Part shown: positions 7,929 to 14,570 of the stretch, piece after piece
Layout of the letters: every line of letters starts with the position of its first letter
How positions within the stretch are numbered: the stretch's first letter is position 1
Source: Streptomyces sp. NBC_01429
Lineage (GTDB): Bacteria > Actinomycetota > Actinomycetes > Streptomycetales > Streptomycetaceae
Reading direction: 5' to 3'
Length of the DNA stretch: 64,000 nucleotides
Assembly: GCF_036231945.1 (NCBI RefSeq)
Contig: NZ_CP109599.1
Coordinates: 4,434,501-4,498,500, forward strand
Made by a program: the position numbers and the translations under genes
The notes under the pieces: generated by a model
Seen by the model: only the letters and a program-made list of their open reading frames with translations
Database searches by the model: none
Told to the model about the DNA's origin: nothing

Positions 7929-8441
7929 GTGGCGGAGGAGGAGTCGTCCGAGGGCGTTCTGCTCAGCGGTGAGGCGAACGTCGCGACCCGCATCAGGGTG
8001 GAACGCGAGGCGCGTGGCTGGAGTACCAATGCCCTGTCCGACCGGCTCAACGAGGCCGGCTTCGACATGAACCCATCCGCGGTCTGGCGGATCGAAAATG
8101 GCAAGCGCCGCATCAACCTCGATGACGCCATCGGCTTCGCCGAGGTCTTCGGCATTGGCCTGCGCAACCTCGTCGGGCCACCTCAGCTGGCGGCCAAGGC
8201 CCGAGCTATGGAGCTCATCGACGAGGTCTTGGACGCTTTCCGCGCGACGCAGAGAGCCAACATGGCCTTCACCGAGGCGCGCGACGCTCTCGACGCCTAC
8301 CTGACCGGGCACCCTGACATCCGCGAGGAGGCCGACCTCATGGTCCAGTCCGCCATCGCAGAAGAGGCCAACAAGACCATGCTGAAGATGCACGGCCCTC
8401 CGCCCGGTGGCCGTGACGGTCACTCCACCGACGGGGTATAG
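7929..8441 (+). CDS. XRE-family repressor of the element
   Basis: A protein of about 170 residues with an XRE helix-turn-helix in its first 75 residues (RIRVEREARGWSTNALSDRL, then MNPSAVWRIENGKRRI). A helical tail follows that may oligomerise. GTG 7929 is chosen because GGAAGG at 7915-7920 lies eight bases upstream; a longer frame from GTG 7884 would be nearly leaderless if the promoter at 7849-7876 is correct. It is divergent from the DUF3631 ATPase gene and upstream of the excisionase and integrase genes, the place where a maintenance repressor of the element is expected. Paired operators overlap its promoter. Confidence 0.82.
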   Translation: MAEEESSEGVLLSGEANVATRIRVEREARGWSTNALSDRLNEAGFDMNPSAVWRIENGKRRINLDDAIGFAEVFGIGLRNLVGPPQLAAKARAMELIDEVLDAFRATQRANMAFTEARDALDAYLTGHPDIREEADLMVQSAIAEEANKTMLKMHGPPPGGRDGHSTDGV

Positions 8442-8456
8442 CCTCCGGCACCCCCT

Positions 8457-8488
8457 CCCGGCCTGGAGCCGCAAACCCCCAGGCCGGG
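8457..8488 (+). terminator. Hairpin between repressor and excisionase genes
   Basis: CCCGGCCTGG (8457-8466) and CCAGGCCGGG (8479-8488) form a perfect 10-bp stem 15 bases after the repressor stop codon. There is no T-tract, so it may terminate or attenuate readthrough into xis-int. Confidence 0.6.
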
Positions 8489-8567
8489 CAGCTCACCCAC
8501 ATCCCTAGTGATCAACCGGCGGGTAGGCGTTGCCGCGCCCCATGCCCGCCAGAAGAGGACCCACCCC

Positions 8568-8945
8568 TTGCGTCAACCCCCGATAACCCCTGCCTCCGAA
8601 CCGACTTTGCCCGCCGAGGTCGGCCTGCCGCGCCTCTACGTCCCCGAGGAAGTCGCCGCCGTACTCGGCTGCTCCGTTTGGTGGGTCAAGGACCGCGCTC
8701 GCCGTCGGCTCATCCCGTTCACCCGCGTCGGCCGTGCTTACCGCTTCTCGGACGAGCACCTCGCGGAGATCATCCGCATGCACGAAGAGCGCCCCGCCGT
8801 GAATGCGCAGCGCACCGGCGGCGCTCCTGCGCCGACGCGCAAGCCTCCCGCTCGGCACCGGCCCGATGTGGCTGTACCCACCGTCCGGCTCCAGGCCCGG
8901 CCACCGCGCCGGATGGCCAAGTCCCAGTACGGAACTGCTGCTTAA
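8568..8945 (+). CDS. Excisionase-like winged-HTH protein
   Basis: A small basic protein containing one MerR/Xis-type winged helix: LYVPEEVAAVLGCSVWWVKD, then RRLIPFTRVGRAYRFSDEHLAEII. This is the typical excisionase DNA-binding module that bends attachment-site DNA and directs the integrase towards excision. The C-terminal 60 residues are Pro/Arg-rich and look disordered. I use TTG 8568 because AAGAGGA at 8552-8558 precedes it by nine bases; a GTG at 8508 would add 20 residues without a ribosome-binding site. It lies 32 bases upstream of the integrase gene. Confidence 0.75.
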   Translation: MRQPPITPASEPTLPAEVGLPRLYVPEEVAAVLGCSVWWVKDRARRRLIPFTRVGRAYRFSDEHLAEIIRMHEERPAVNAQRTGGAPAPTRKPPARHRPDVAVPTVRLQARPPRRMAKSQYGTAA

Positions 8946-8977
8946 CGCGCCCCACACGACGGAAGGGAGGGAAAACC

Positions 8978-10480
8978 GTGGGGTACGCAGAGAAGCGCAG
9001 TGGCTACTGGCGTGGCCGTTACAAGATCGAGGACGGCAAGTACGGCACCGTCGCCGATTCCATGGGCACCGTGGTCAAGTTCGCCACCAAGCGCGAGGCC
9101 AAGCAGGCCGCAGACGCCGAAGAGGTGACCGTTCGCCGTGGTCAGTGGCGCGATCCGGGCCTCGGCCAGGAAACCTTCGGCGAGTACGCGAGCCGCTGGT
9201 ACGCCGCCCAGGACCTGGCCGCCTCGACCATGCAGAACTACAAGCGCCACATCGAGGAGCACCTGCTCCCCGACTTCGAGGACAAGGCGCTCGCCAGCAT
9301 TCTGCGCACGGACGTCGAGCTGTGGGAGAAGAAGGAGCGGGCGGCGTACGCGGCCTCCAGCGTCAAGACGTGGCGCGCGACGCTCCACCTGATCTTCGAG
9401 GACGCGATCGACGAGGGCCTGATCACGTCGAACCCGGCGGCCAGGCGGCGCGGACGGGGCAAGCGCGCCGGCCGCTCTCGCGACCGCGGCCCGGAGAAGG
9501 TCGTCACCGACGCGCTCGGCATCCTGCTTACCGCTGAGCGGGCGGCCCTGCTCTCCGGCCGCGACGACGAGTTCGTCGCCACTGTCCTCAAGGGCTGCAC
9601 CGGCAAGCGGTGGGGCGAAATCGTCGGCCTGGAAACGGAGTTCGTCCGAACCGCCGCCTTTCGCGTCGAGTGGCAGCTGTACGAACTGGACACCGGAGAA
9701 CTGGTCCGCTGCCCGCCCAAGGACGACAGCTACCGCGACATCGACTCGACGGACTGGCTGTCGGCCCTGGTCTTCAACCACATCGCCCGTACGAAGCCGA
9801 CGCCCTGCCCCTGCCATGGCAGGACGTACGTCTTCCGAGGTCAAGGTAAGGCGCGCACAGGAGGCCACCAGAGCGCGAAGCTCGTCGACGTCGCCCGCCG
9901 TGCCGAAGTCTCCACAGGCACGGTCTCGAACGTCCTCAACCACCCCGACCGCGTACGCGAGGACACCCGCGTACGCGTCGAACTCGCCATCGCAGAGCTC
10001 GGGTTCGTACGCGGCAGCGCCATGTCGGAGCACGCAGCTCACTGGCGCCGAAACGGCTTCGCCACGTGGCTGTTCACCCCGGCGACCTCCGGCTGGTACC
10101 CCAAGAAGGCACCGCAGGAGGCCCGCCCGGTACCGATACTCGGCGAGCCGTGGCCCGGCATCCCGACCCGAGGTCGAGGGGCAGCCGCTCGGGCGGACGC
10201 CTGCTGGCTCCCGATCGCCAAGGGCCTCACGCCGCACGGCCTTCGCCATACTCATCGAACGATGATGGAGGACCTCGGCACCGAGAAGGTCCTCATGGAC
10301 GAACGCATGGGCCACATCGACAGCTCGGTCTCCGCGCGCTACGCCCACGTCACGCCCGGCATGCGTCGGCGCCTCATGTCTGGTCTGACCGAGCGATGGG
10401 AGGCGGCGCTCGACGTCCGACACACGATGCGTCCCTCATCCCCCGTGCGCGTGCTCAACGACCTCCTGTGCGTACGCTGA
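8978..10480 (+). CDS. int: Tyrosine integrase with an inserted LacI-type HTH
   Basis: A protein of 500 residues that integrates and excises the element at tRNA-Pro. It begins with an AP2-like arm-binding segment (residues 1-55), then a SAM-like core-binding domain (about 65-160). The catalytic set is complete: Arg211 in TGKRWGE, His420 and Arg423 in HGLRH, His446 in MGHID, and the nucleophile Tyr455 in ARYAH. Between Arg211 and His420 lies a segment that reads as a LacI-family helix-turn-helix (LVDVARRAEVSTGTVSNVLN, about residues 302-345), which makes the gap about 100 residues longer than usual. I believe related Streptomyces integrases share this insertion. GTG 8978 has GGAAGGGAGG seven bases upstream. 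Confidence 0.92.
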   Translation: MGYAEKRSGYWRGRYKIEDGKYGTVADSMGTVVKFATKREAKQAADAEEVTVRRGQWRDPGLGQETFGEYASRWYAAQDLAASTMQNYKRHIEEHLLPDFEDKALASILRTDVELWEKKERAAYAASSVKTWRATLHLIFEDAIDEGLITSNPAARRRGRGKRAGRSRDRGPEKVVTDALGILLTAERAALLSGRDDEFVATVLKGCTGKRWGEIVGLETEFVRTAAFRVEWQLYELDTGELVRCPPKDDSYRDIDSTDWLSALVFNHIARTKPTPCPCHGRTYVFRGQGKARTGGHQSAKLVDVARRAEVSTGTVSNVLNHPDRVREDTRVRVELAIAELGFVRGSAMSEHAAHWRRNGFATWLFTPATSGWYPKKAPQEARPVPILGEPWPGIPTRGRGAAARADACWLPIAKGLTPHGLRHTHRTMMEDLGTEKVLMDERMGHIDSSVSARYAHVTPGMRRRLMSGLTERWEAALDVRHTMRPSSPVRVLNDLLCVR

Positions 10481-10490
10481 GCGACTCAGC

Positions 10491-10519
10491 AGTGCCCCGC
10501 AGCGCCACTGCGGGGCACT
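10491..10519 (+). terminator. Integrase terminator
   Basis: AGTGCCCCGCAG (10491-10502) and CTGCGGGGCACT (10508-10519) form a perfect 12-bp stem with a 5-nt loop ten bases after the integrase stop, followed by a short TTTAAG stretch. Confidence 0.85.
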
Positions 10520-10578
10520 GCGGGCGTTTAAGTGGATTCTTCCCCATCGCGCGGCATATTGCTGCCAGGATCAGGGGC

Positions 10579-11736
10579 GTGACATACGTAGTGACTGTGG
10601 ACGCCCTCATACCCAAGAACACTCCGGAGATGGACCCACTTCAACGCACTGGCGCGGTGGCCCTCATCGAAGATGGTTTTGCCTCGGTCGAGGCGATTGA
10701 GGGGCCCGATGGCATGGAAGTCGATCTTCTCGACACCGTCGTGGCCGTCTATCCAGGCGGCGCGCTTCTGAAGGTGTTCGTGGATGCGGCGGCTCTGGAG
10801 TTCGCGGAGGAGGCTGTCCGGTCAGTCGTGGGTGAACTGCTGGAAAGATCGGAGCTGTTGGCCGACTGGCAGATCGAGCGATGTGAGGTCGAACTGCACC
10901 CGGAGCTCGCCCAGGAGAGTCTCGCCGCTGCCGACGGTCCCGATGCCCCGCCCGATGGTCTGGCAGACCGTAAGGCGCGGCATACCGAGAGCCCCACGGC
11001 CAAGGACGACAGGGAGGGCTACGACGCCGAGGCGAAAGCTGAAGCGGTACGCGGTCAGATGCTGGCGCTGGCAGATGACCTGCGCTCCTTCCCGCCAGTG
11101 ATGTTCGGCGTCCTGGACGCCGAAGGCGACGAGGAGGAAGAAGACGCCATCAAGTTCGCCGTCTCGCCGGAGGACGCCAAACTTGCTGCCGGTGCCTTGG
11201 TGTACGCGACCGACATCTTGGTGGACGAGCTGTTCCAAGACGTGCAGACCCTGACGCAGGAGGACACCACCACTGCTGAATGCGGCGGTCCCCTGTGGCA
11301 CTTCGAGGACCTTCCCGAGCGATACGCCCTCCAGTACGACGCTCGTTTCGCTCGCCGCTTCCTGGTAACGGTCATCGCCATGACCACCCGGTTCACAGAC
11401 GGCAGCTTCCAGCAGCTCAGCTGTGTTGCTGAGGAACTCGCGCTGAAGCTATTGCTGACTGAGACCAACGTGACACTGGAAACTTTCGGGCTGCTCGGCG
11501 ACGGCGTCTCGGCCGCACTCGACTCGTTCGCTGACAACGTTTACGAGGACATGGATCACGAGTGGCTCTACGACGACTCCATGGACGGCATCGACGAGAG
11601 CGCCGTCGGAGAGGCTCTCGGCGTGACACCGATGGCGTTCAAGGCGTGGTTCACCCCGTTTAGCGAGGGCAGGTACGTCCACCCGTCCGCGGCGGACGAA
11701 CCCGAGGGGGCGGCGCGCACCGGAGACCACGCGTAA
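10579..11736 (+). CDS. Acidic protein of unknown function, element cargo
   Basis: I do not recognise this 385-residue protein. It is strongly acidic, with runs such as GDEEEEDAIKF near residue 190. It has no signal peptide, clear membrane segment or catalytic motif that I can name. Residues 70-115 are helical and residues 115-155 look like a charged, flexible linker. GTG 10579 has AGGGG just upstream, and the gene is separated from int by a strong terminator, so it probably has its own promoter within 10520-10575. It converges on the next unknown gene with 32 bases between. Genes between an integrase and the tRNA are often accessory cargo such as immunity or defence functions, but nothing in the sequence proves that. 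Confidence 0.7.
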   Translation: MTYVVTVDALIPKNTPEMDPLQRTGAVALIEDGFASVEAIEGPDGMEVDLLDTVVAVYPGGALLKVFVDAAALEFAEEAVRSVVGELLERSELLADWQIERCEVELHPELAQESLAAADGPDAPPDGLADRKARHTESPTAKDDREGYDAEAKAEAVRGQMLALADDLRSFPPVMFGVLDAEGDEEEEDAIKFAVSPEDAKLAAGALVYATDILVDELFQDVQTLTQEDTTTAECGGPLWHFEDLPERYALQYDARFARRFLVTVIAMTTRFTDGSFQQLSCVAEELALKLLLTETNVTLETFGLLGDGVSAALDSFADNVYEDMDHEWLYDDSMDGIDESAVGEALGVTPMAFKAWFTPFSEGRYVHPSAADEPEGAARTGDHA

Positions 11737-11768
11737 GTACGCCGCGCCCCTGCCCTTGCTGCAGGCAC

Positions 11769-12341
11769 TCAGATGCCGAGACTCTTCCGTCGCACCCGCA
11801 GGGAGTAGGACGTACCTTCGGGGCCACTGCTGCTGCCCCACCCAACACTGGTCGCGATGGCCCATCCCCGCTGCTCCTGCATCTGGCTCGCGAAGGTGCC
11901 CAAGTCACGGATTTCGCACCCGCATGTCAGCGTGAGCCGGATGCTGATGTACGGACTCCGGGGATTGGGGTTGCGGCCCGTCGCCTCAGTCCACTTCACG
12001 TCGTGGACGTGTTCCTCCAGCCCGGTCCGGTTCTGGTCATGCTTGATCCCCTGAGCTTTGGCGTACTCGTCGAGGTCGTCGATCATGAACAGGTCGCTCG
12101 ACCACTCGCCGGGCCAGACGGCGAACAGCCGCGACTTTCCGGCGACAGCGCGCTCGTAGGCGGCCCGATCGTTGCCATGGGTGACTCTGCCGTCATCATG
12201 AACCTCGATATAGCAGGTGGTACGCGCGGTGTACGGAAAGTCGATTCCCACCGCTGCTGCACTTCTCGGCTCCACTTGCCCCCCTGGTTGGCTCGGTTCC
12301 AACCGCGCCGGTCTTGGGGTCGCCGATTCACGAATACGCAT
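11769..12341 (-). CDS. Protein of unknown function next to the attachment site
   Basis: A protein of 190 residues that I do not recognise. It has a basic N-terminal 25 residues and a core rich in aromatic residues (FAVWPGEWSSDLFMIDDLDE). It ends with a beta-rich segment containing a Cys-x-Cys (RLTLTCGCEIRDLG). No signal peptide or membrane helix is seen. I choose ATG 12341; the open frame continues upstream to 12563 but there it runs through the tRNA gene and cannot be coding. It is convergent with the acidic unknown gene and is the last gene before the integration site. Confidence 0.6.
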   Translation of the reverse strand: MRIRESATPRPARLEPSQPGGQVEPRSAAAVGIDFPYTARTTCYIEVHDDGRVTHGNDRAAYERAVAGKSRLFAVWPGEWSSDLFMIDDLDEYAKAQGIKHDQNRTGLEEHVHDVKWTEATGRNPNPRSPYISIRLTLTCGCEIRDLGTFASQMQEQRGWAIATSVGWGSSSGPEGTSYSLRVRRKSLGI

Positions 12342-12393
12342 ACGGCGATCCCTGCTACGCACCTCACCGTAAGGGAGGAGAGCAGGTGCCCGC

Positions 12394-12433
12394 TGGGAGA
12401 CTATGACCAAGATCTTCTCCCAGATTTCTCCCA
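12394..12433. repeat. TTCTCCCA repeats, candidate integrase arm sites
   Basis: TTCTCCCA occurs at 12415-12422 and 12426-12433 as a direct repeat, and its core recurs inverted at 12394-12400 (TGGGAGA). They lie 70-110 bp inside the element from the tRNA attachment site, where tyrosine integrases usually have arm-binding sites. Confidence 0.4.
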
Positions 12434-12505
12434 AACGATCACCAGAGATGCAGGAGGGGCATGACCCGCGATGCGGATCAGGCCCCTGACCTGGTGTTTC
12501 AGCTG

Positions 12506-12552
12506 TCGGGGTGGCGGGATTTGAACCCACGACCTCTTCGTCCCGAACGAAG
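12506..12552. other. Inferred attachment site (tRNA 3' end)
   Basis: The element abuts the 3' half of the tRNA. By analogy with other tRNA-targeting integrases, the crossover core should be the segment from the anticodon loop to the 3' end, which the element brings in as a copy so the tRNA stays intact. No matching copy is in the window, so the exact core cannot be measured here. Confidence 0.55.
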
Positions 12553-12579
12553 CGCGCTGCCAAGCTGCGCTACACCCCG
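12506..12579 (-). tRNA. tRNA-Pro(CGG)
   Basis: The minus strand folds into a complete 74-nt cloverleaf. The acceptor stem is CGGGGTG/CACCCCG with discriminator A, the D stem GCGC/GCGC, the anticodon stem CTTCG/CGAAG around TTCGGGA with anticodon CGG, and the T arm GTGGG-TTCAAAT-CCCGC. The terminal CCA is not encoded. Its 3' end faces the mobile element. Confidence 0.97.
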
Positions 12580-12711
12580 ATGCCGCCCGTGTCGCGGCGA
12601 CATCGATTACTTTAGCCCACCGCTGGCCGGAGACGAAATCCGGTTTCGGGGGCCGTGGCCGGGGTCAGGGGCGCGGTCAGGGGCGGTGTCCGGGCCGGGG
12701 CGGGCCCGGGG

Positions 12712-13650
12712 TCAGGCCCGGGCCGTCAGGGTCAGCAGGGTGACCTCCGGCGGGCAGGCGAAGCGGACCGGGGTGTAGCGGTTGGTGCCGCAGCCCGCCG
12801 AGACGTGGAGGTAGGAGGTGTGGCCGCCGGAGTGGTGGGTGGAGAGGCCCTTCACGCGGTCAGTGTCCAGGTCGCAGTTGGTGACCAGGGCGCCGTAAAA
12901 GGGGATGCACAGCTGGCCGCCGTGGGTGTGGCCCGCGAGGATCAGGGGGTAACCGTCGGCGGTGAAGGAGTCCAGGGAGCGCAGGTAGGGCGCGTGGACC
13001 ACGCCGATCGAGAGGTCGGCGTCCTGGGCGGGGCCGCCGGCGACGCGGTCGTACCGGTCCCGCTTGATGTGCGGGTCGTCGACGCCGGTGAAGGCGATCT
13101 CGCGGCCGTCGAGCTTGAGCCGGCCGCGCGCGTTGTTGAGGCTCACCCAGCCCGCCGCGTCGAAGGTGTCCCGCATCGGTTCCCACGGGTTGTGGACGGC
13201 GGACACGGCCGGGGCGTTGCCGTTCAGGCCGTGGCGGCCCTGGGTCTTTTCGAGGAGGTAGCGGGCCGGGTTGCGGAGCTTGGGGCCGTAGTAGTCGTTC
13301 GAGCCGAAGACATAGACGCCCGGGAACTCCATCAGCGGCCCCAGCGCGTCCAGCACCTCCGGTACGGCGTCCGGGTCCGAGAGGTTGTCGCCCGTGTTGA
13401 CCACGAAGTCGGGACGCAGCCCGGCCAGCGACTGGAGCCAGCGCTGCTTCTTGCGCTGTCCGCTCACCATGTGGATGTCGGAGACCTGGAGAACTCGCAG
13501 GTCACGCATTCCGCGCGGCAGGACGGGTACGGAGATCCTCCGCACCCGGAACGAGCGGGCTTCGAATCCGGCGGCGTAGGCGAGGCCGGCCGCGCCGGCT
13601 GCCGCGATGCCTGCGGTGATTTTCAGGGGAACCCCGTAGCGTGCGCGCAT
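12712..13650 (-). CDS. Membrane-anchored metallophosphoesterase
   Basis: A calcineurin-like phosphoesterase of 312 residues. Metal-binding motifs run in order: VSDIHM (about residue 55), NTGDN (about 84), GSNDYY in place of the usual GNHD (about 112), then VHAPY and AGHTHGGQ towards the C-terminus. A hydrophobic stretch at residues 11-27 is probably a membrane anchor, putting the catalytic domain outside the cytosol as in YkuE-like enzymes. The substrate is unknown. ATG 13650 is chosen because the N-terminal helix begins there; the frame upstream has no supported start. It is divergent from the YqeY gene, with 76 bp between. Confidence 0.88.
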   Translation of the reverse strand: MRARYGVPLKITAGIAAAGAAGLAYAAGFEARSFRVRRISVPVLPRGMRDLRVLQVSDIHMVSGQRKKQRWLQSLAGLRPDFVVNTGDNLSDPDAVPEVLDALGPLMEFPGVYVFGSNDYYGPKLRNPARYLLEKTQGRHGLNGNAPAVSAVHNPWEPMRDTFDAAGWVSLNNARGRLKLDGREIAFTGVDDPHIKRDRYDRVAGGPAQDADLSIGVVHAPYLRSLDSFTADGYPLILAGHTHGGQLCIPFYGALVTNCDLDTDRVKGLSTHHSGGHTSYLHVSAGCGTNRYTPVRFACPPEVTLLTLTARA

Positions 13651-13726
13651 CCGCCCATGGTCGCAGACACCGTACGGCGGTGAAATCCGCGGGCGGGTTC
13701 GGCCGCGCACCTGCCACACTTGGCCC

Positions 13727-14191
13727 ATGACCAGCCTCAAGTCCAAGCTGAAGGAAGACCTCACCGAAGCCATCAGGGCGCGCGACGAGCTGCGCTCCGC
13801 CACGCTCCGGCTGACCCTCACCGCGATCACCAAGGAGGAGGTCGCGGGCACCAAGCCGCGCGTGCTCTCCGACGACGAGGTGCAGAAGGTGATCGCGAAG
13901 GAGGCGAAGAAGCGCCGCGAGGCGGCCGAGGCGTTCGCCGCCGGCGGCCGCGCCGAGCAGGCCGAGCGTGAGAAGGCGGAGGGCGTGCTCCTCGACGCGT
14001 ATCTGCCGAAGCAGCTGAGCGACGACGAGCTGGGCGAGATCGTGGCCCAGGCCGTGGGCGAGGCGAGGGCCGCCGGGGCCGAGGGGCCGCGCGCGATCGG
14101 CGCCGTCATGAAGATCGTGAACCCGAAGGTGGCCGGCCGCGCGGACGGCGGCCGGGTCGCCGCGACCGTGAAGCGGACGCTCGCGGGCTGA
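13727..14191 (+). CDS. GatB/YqeY-domain protein
   Basis: A protein of 154 residues matching the YqeY family, a free-standing relative of the C-terminal tRNA-binding domain of GatB. Typical segments are the N-terminal LKEDLTEAIRARDELR, the central VIAKEAKKRREAAEAF, and the C-terminal GAVMKIVNPKVAGRADGGRV. Its cellular role is not settled; a link to tRNA or amidotransferase function is suggested by the fold. It is the first gene right of the metallophosphoesterase, on the opposite strand, and ends in a convergent gap with terminators. Confidence 0.9.
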   Translation: MTSLKSKLKEDLTEAIRARDELRSATLRLTLTAITKEEVAGTKPRVLSDDEVQKVIAKEAKKRREAAEAFAAGGRAEQAEREKAEGVLLDAYLPKQLSDDELGEIVAQAVGEARAAGAEGPRAIGAVMKIVNPKVAGRADGGRVAATVKRTLAG

Positions 14192-14375
14192 CCGCCGCCG
14201 CCACCCGGGTAGGGGCCGTGGCTGTCGTGCCGTAGCTGTACGCGCCGTGGCTGTACGGGGGCCGGTGCGCATGTGCACGGGTGTACGGGTGTACGGAGTG
14301 CGGGGGCCACGCGCCGCCCCTCCGTACCCCCGCAGCCCCTACACCCGCACCCCGCACCGCCCCCGTACACGCCAA

Positions 14376-14407
14376 CGGCGGCCGGTGGACACTCCCACCG
14401 GCCGCCG
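14376..14407. terminator. Terminator in the 379-bp convergent gap 14192-14570
   Basis: CGGCGGCCGGTGG (14376-14388) and CCACCGGCCGCCG (14395-14407) form a perfect 13-bp stem with a 6-nt loop, followed by CCGTTT. It can terminate both the YqeY and the penicillin-binding protein transcripts. The rest of the gap holds GGTGTACGG-type repeats and the 13-nt tandem repeat listed separately, and no gene. Confidence 0.75.
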
Positions 14408-14419
14408 CCGTTTCCCGCT

Positions 14420-14458
14420 CTACACCGGATAGCTACACCGGACAGCTACACCGGCCGG
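14420..14458. repeat. Three tandem 13-nt repeats
   Basis: CTACACCGGATAG, CTACACCGGACAG and CTACACCGGCCGG follow one another without spacers. They are followed by looser GGCCCGTCACC repeats up to about 14540. Confidence 0.8.
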
Positions 14459-14570
14459 CCCGGAGCCGACAGGCCCGTCAAAGGCCCGTCACCGCGGCTC
14501 CCGAGCCCGGCAGGCCCCGTCACCGGCCCGTCACCGGCCTCCCGGCCCTGACCTCCGGGCCACCCGGCTG

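Larger units (their letters stand above)
1..12552. mobile_element. Right part of an integrative mobilisable element in tRNA-Pro
   Basis: The block from the window edge to the tRNA-Pro gene contains, in order, cargo genes, a relaxase gene, mobC, a DUF2637 membrane gene, a DUF3631 ATPase gene, an XRE repressor, an excisionase-like gene and a tyrosine integrase, and it abuts the 3' end of a tRNA. This is the standard arrangement of an actinobacterial integrative element. Everything right of the tRNA looks like conserved Streptomyces core. I see no second copy of the tRNA 3' end to the left, so the other boundary is outside the window. Classical actinobacterial AICEs move double-stranded DNA with an FtsK-like TraB; here the visible mobilisation genes are of relaxase type. 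Whether the element transfers itself or is mobilised by another cannot be decided from this part. Confidence 0.85.

Noticed and set aside
8678..8977. Longer integrase frame beginning at 8678
   Set aside because: These 100 residues are a shadow of the excisionase-like gene in another frame; GTG 8978 has a near-perfect ribosome-binding site and starts the conserved domain.
12342..12563. Extension of the minus-strand unknown gene to an ATG at 12563
   Set aside because: The extra codons run across the tRNA-Pro gene and its attachment site; the tRNA is certain and cannot also be the start of this protein.
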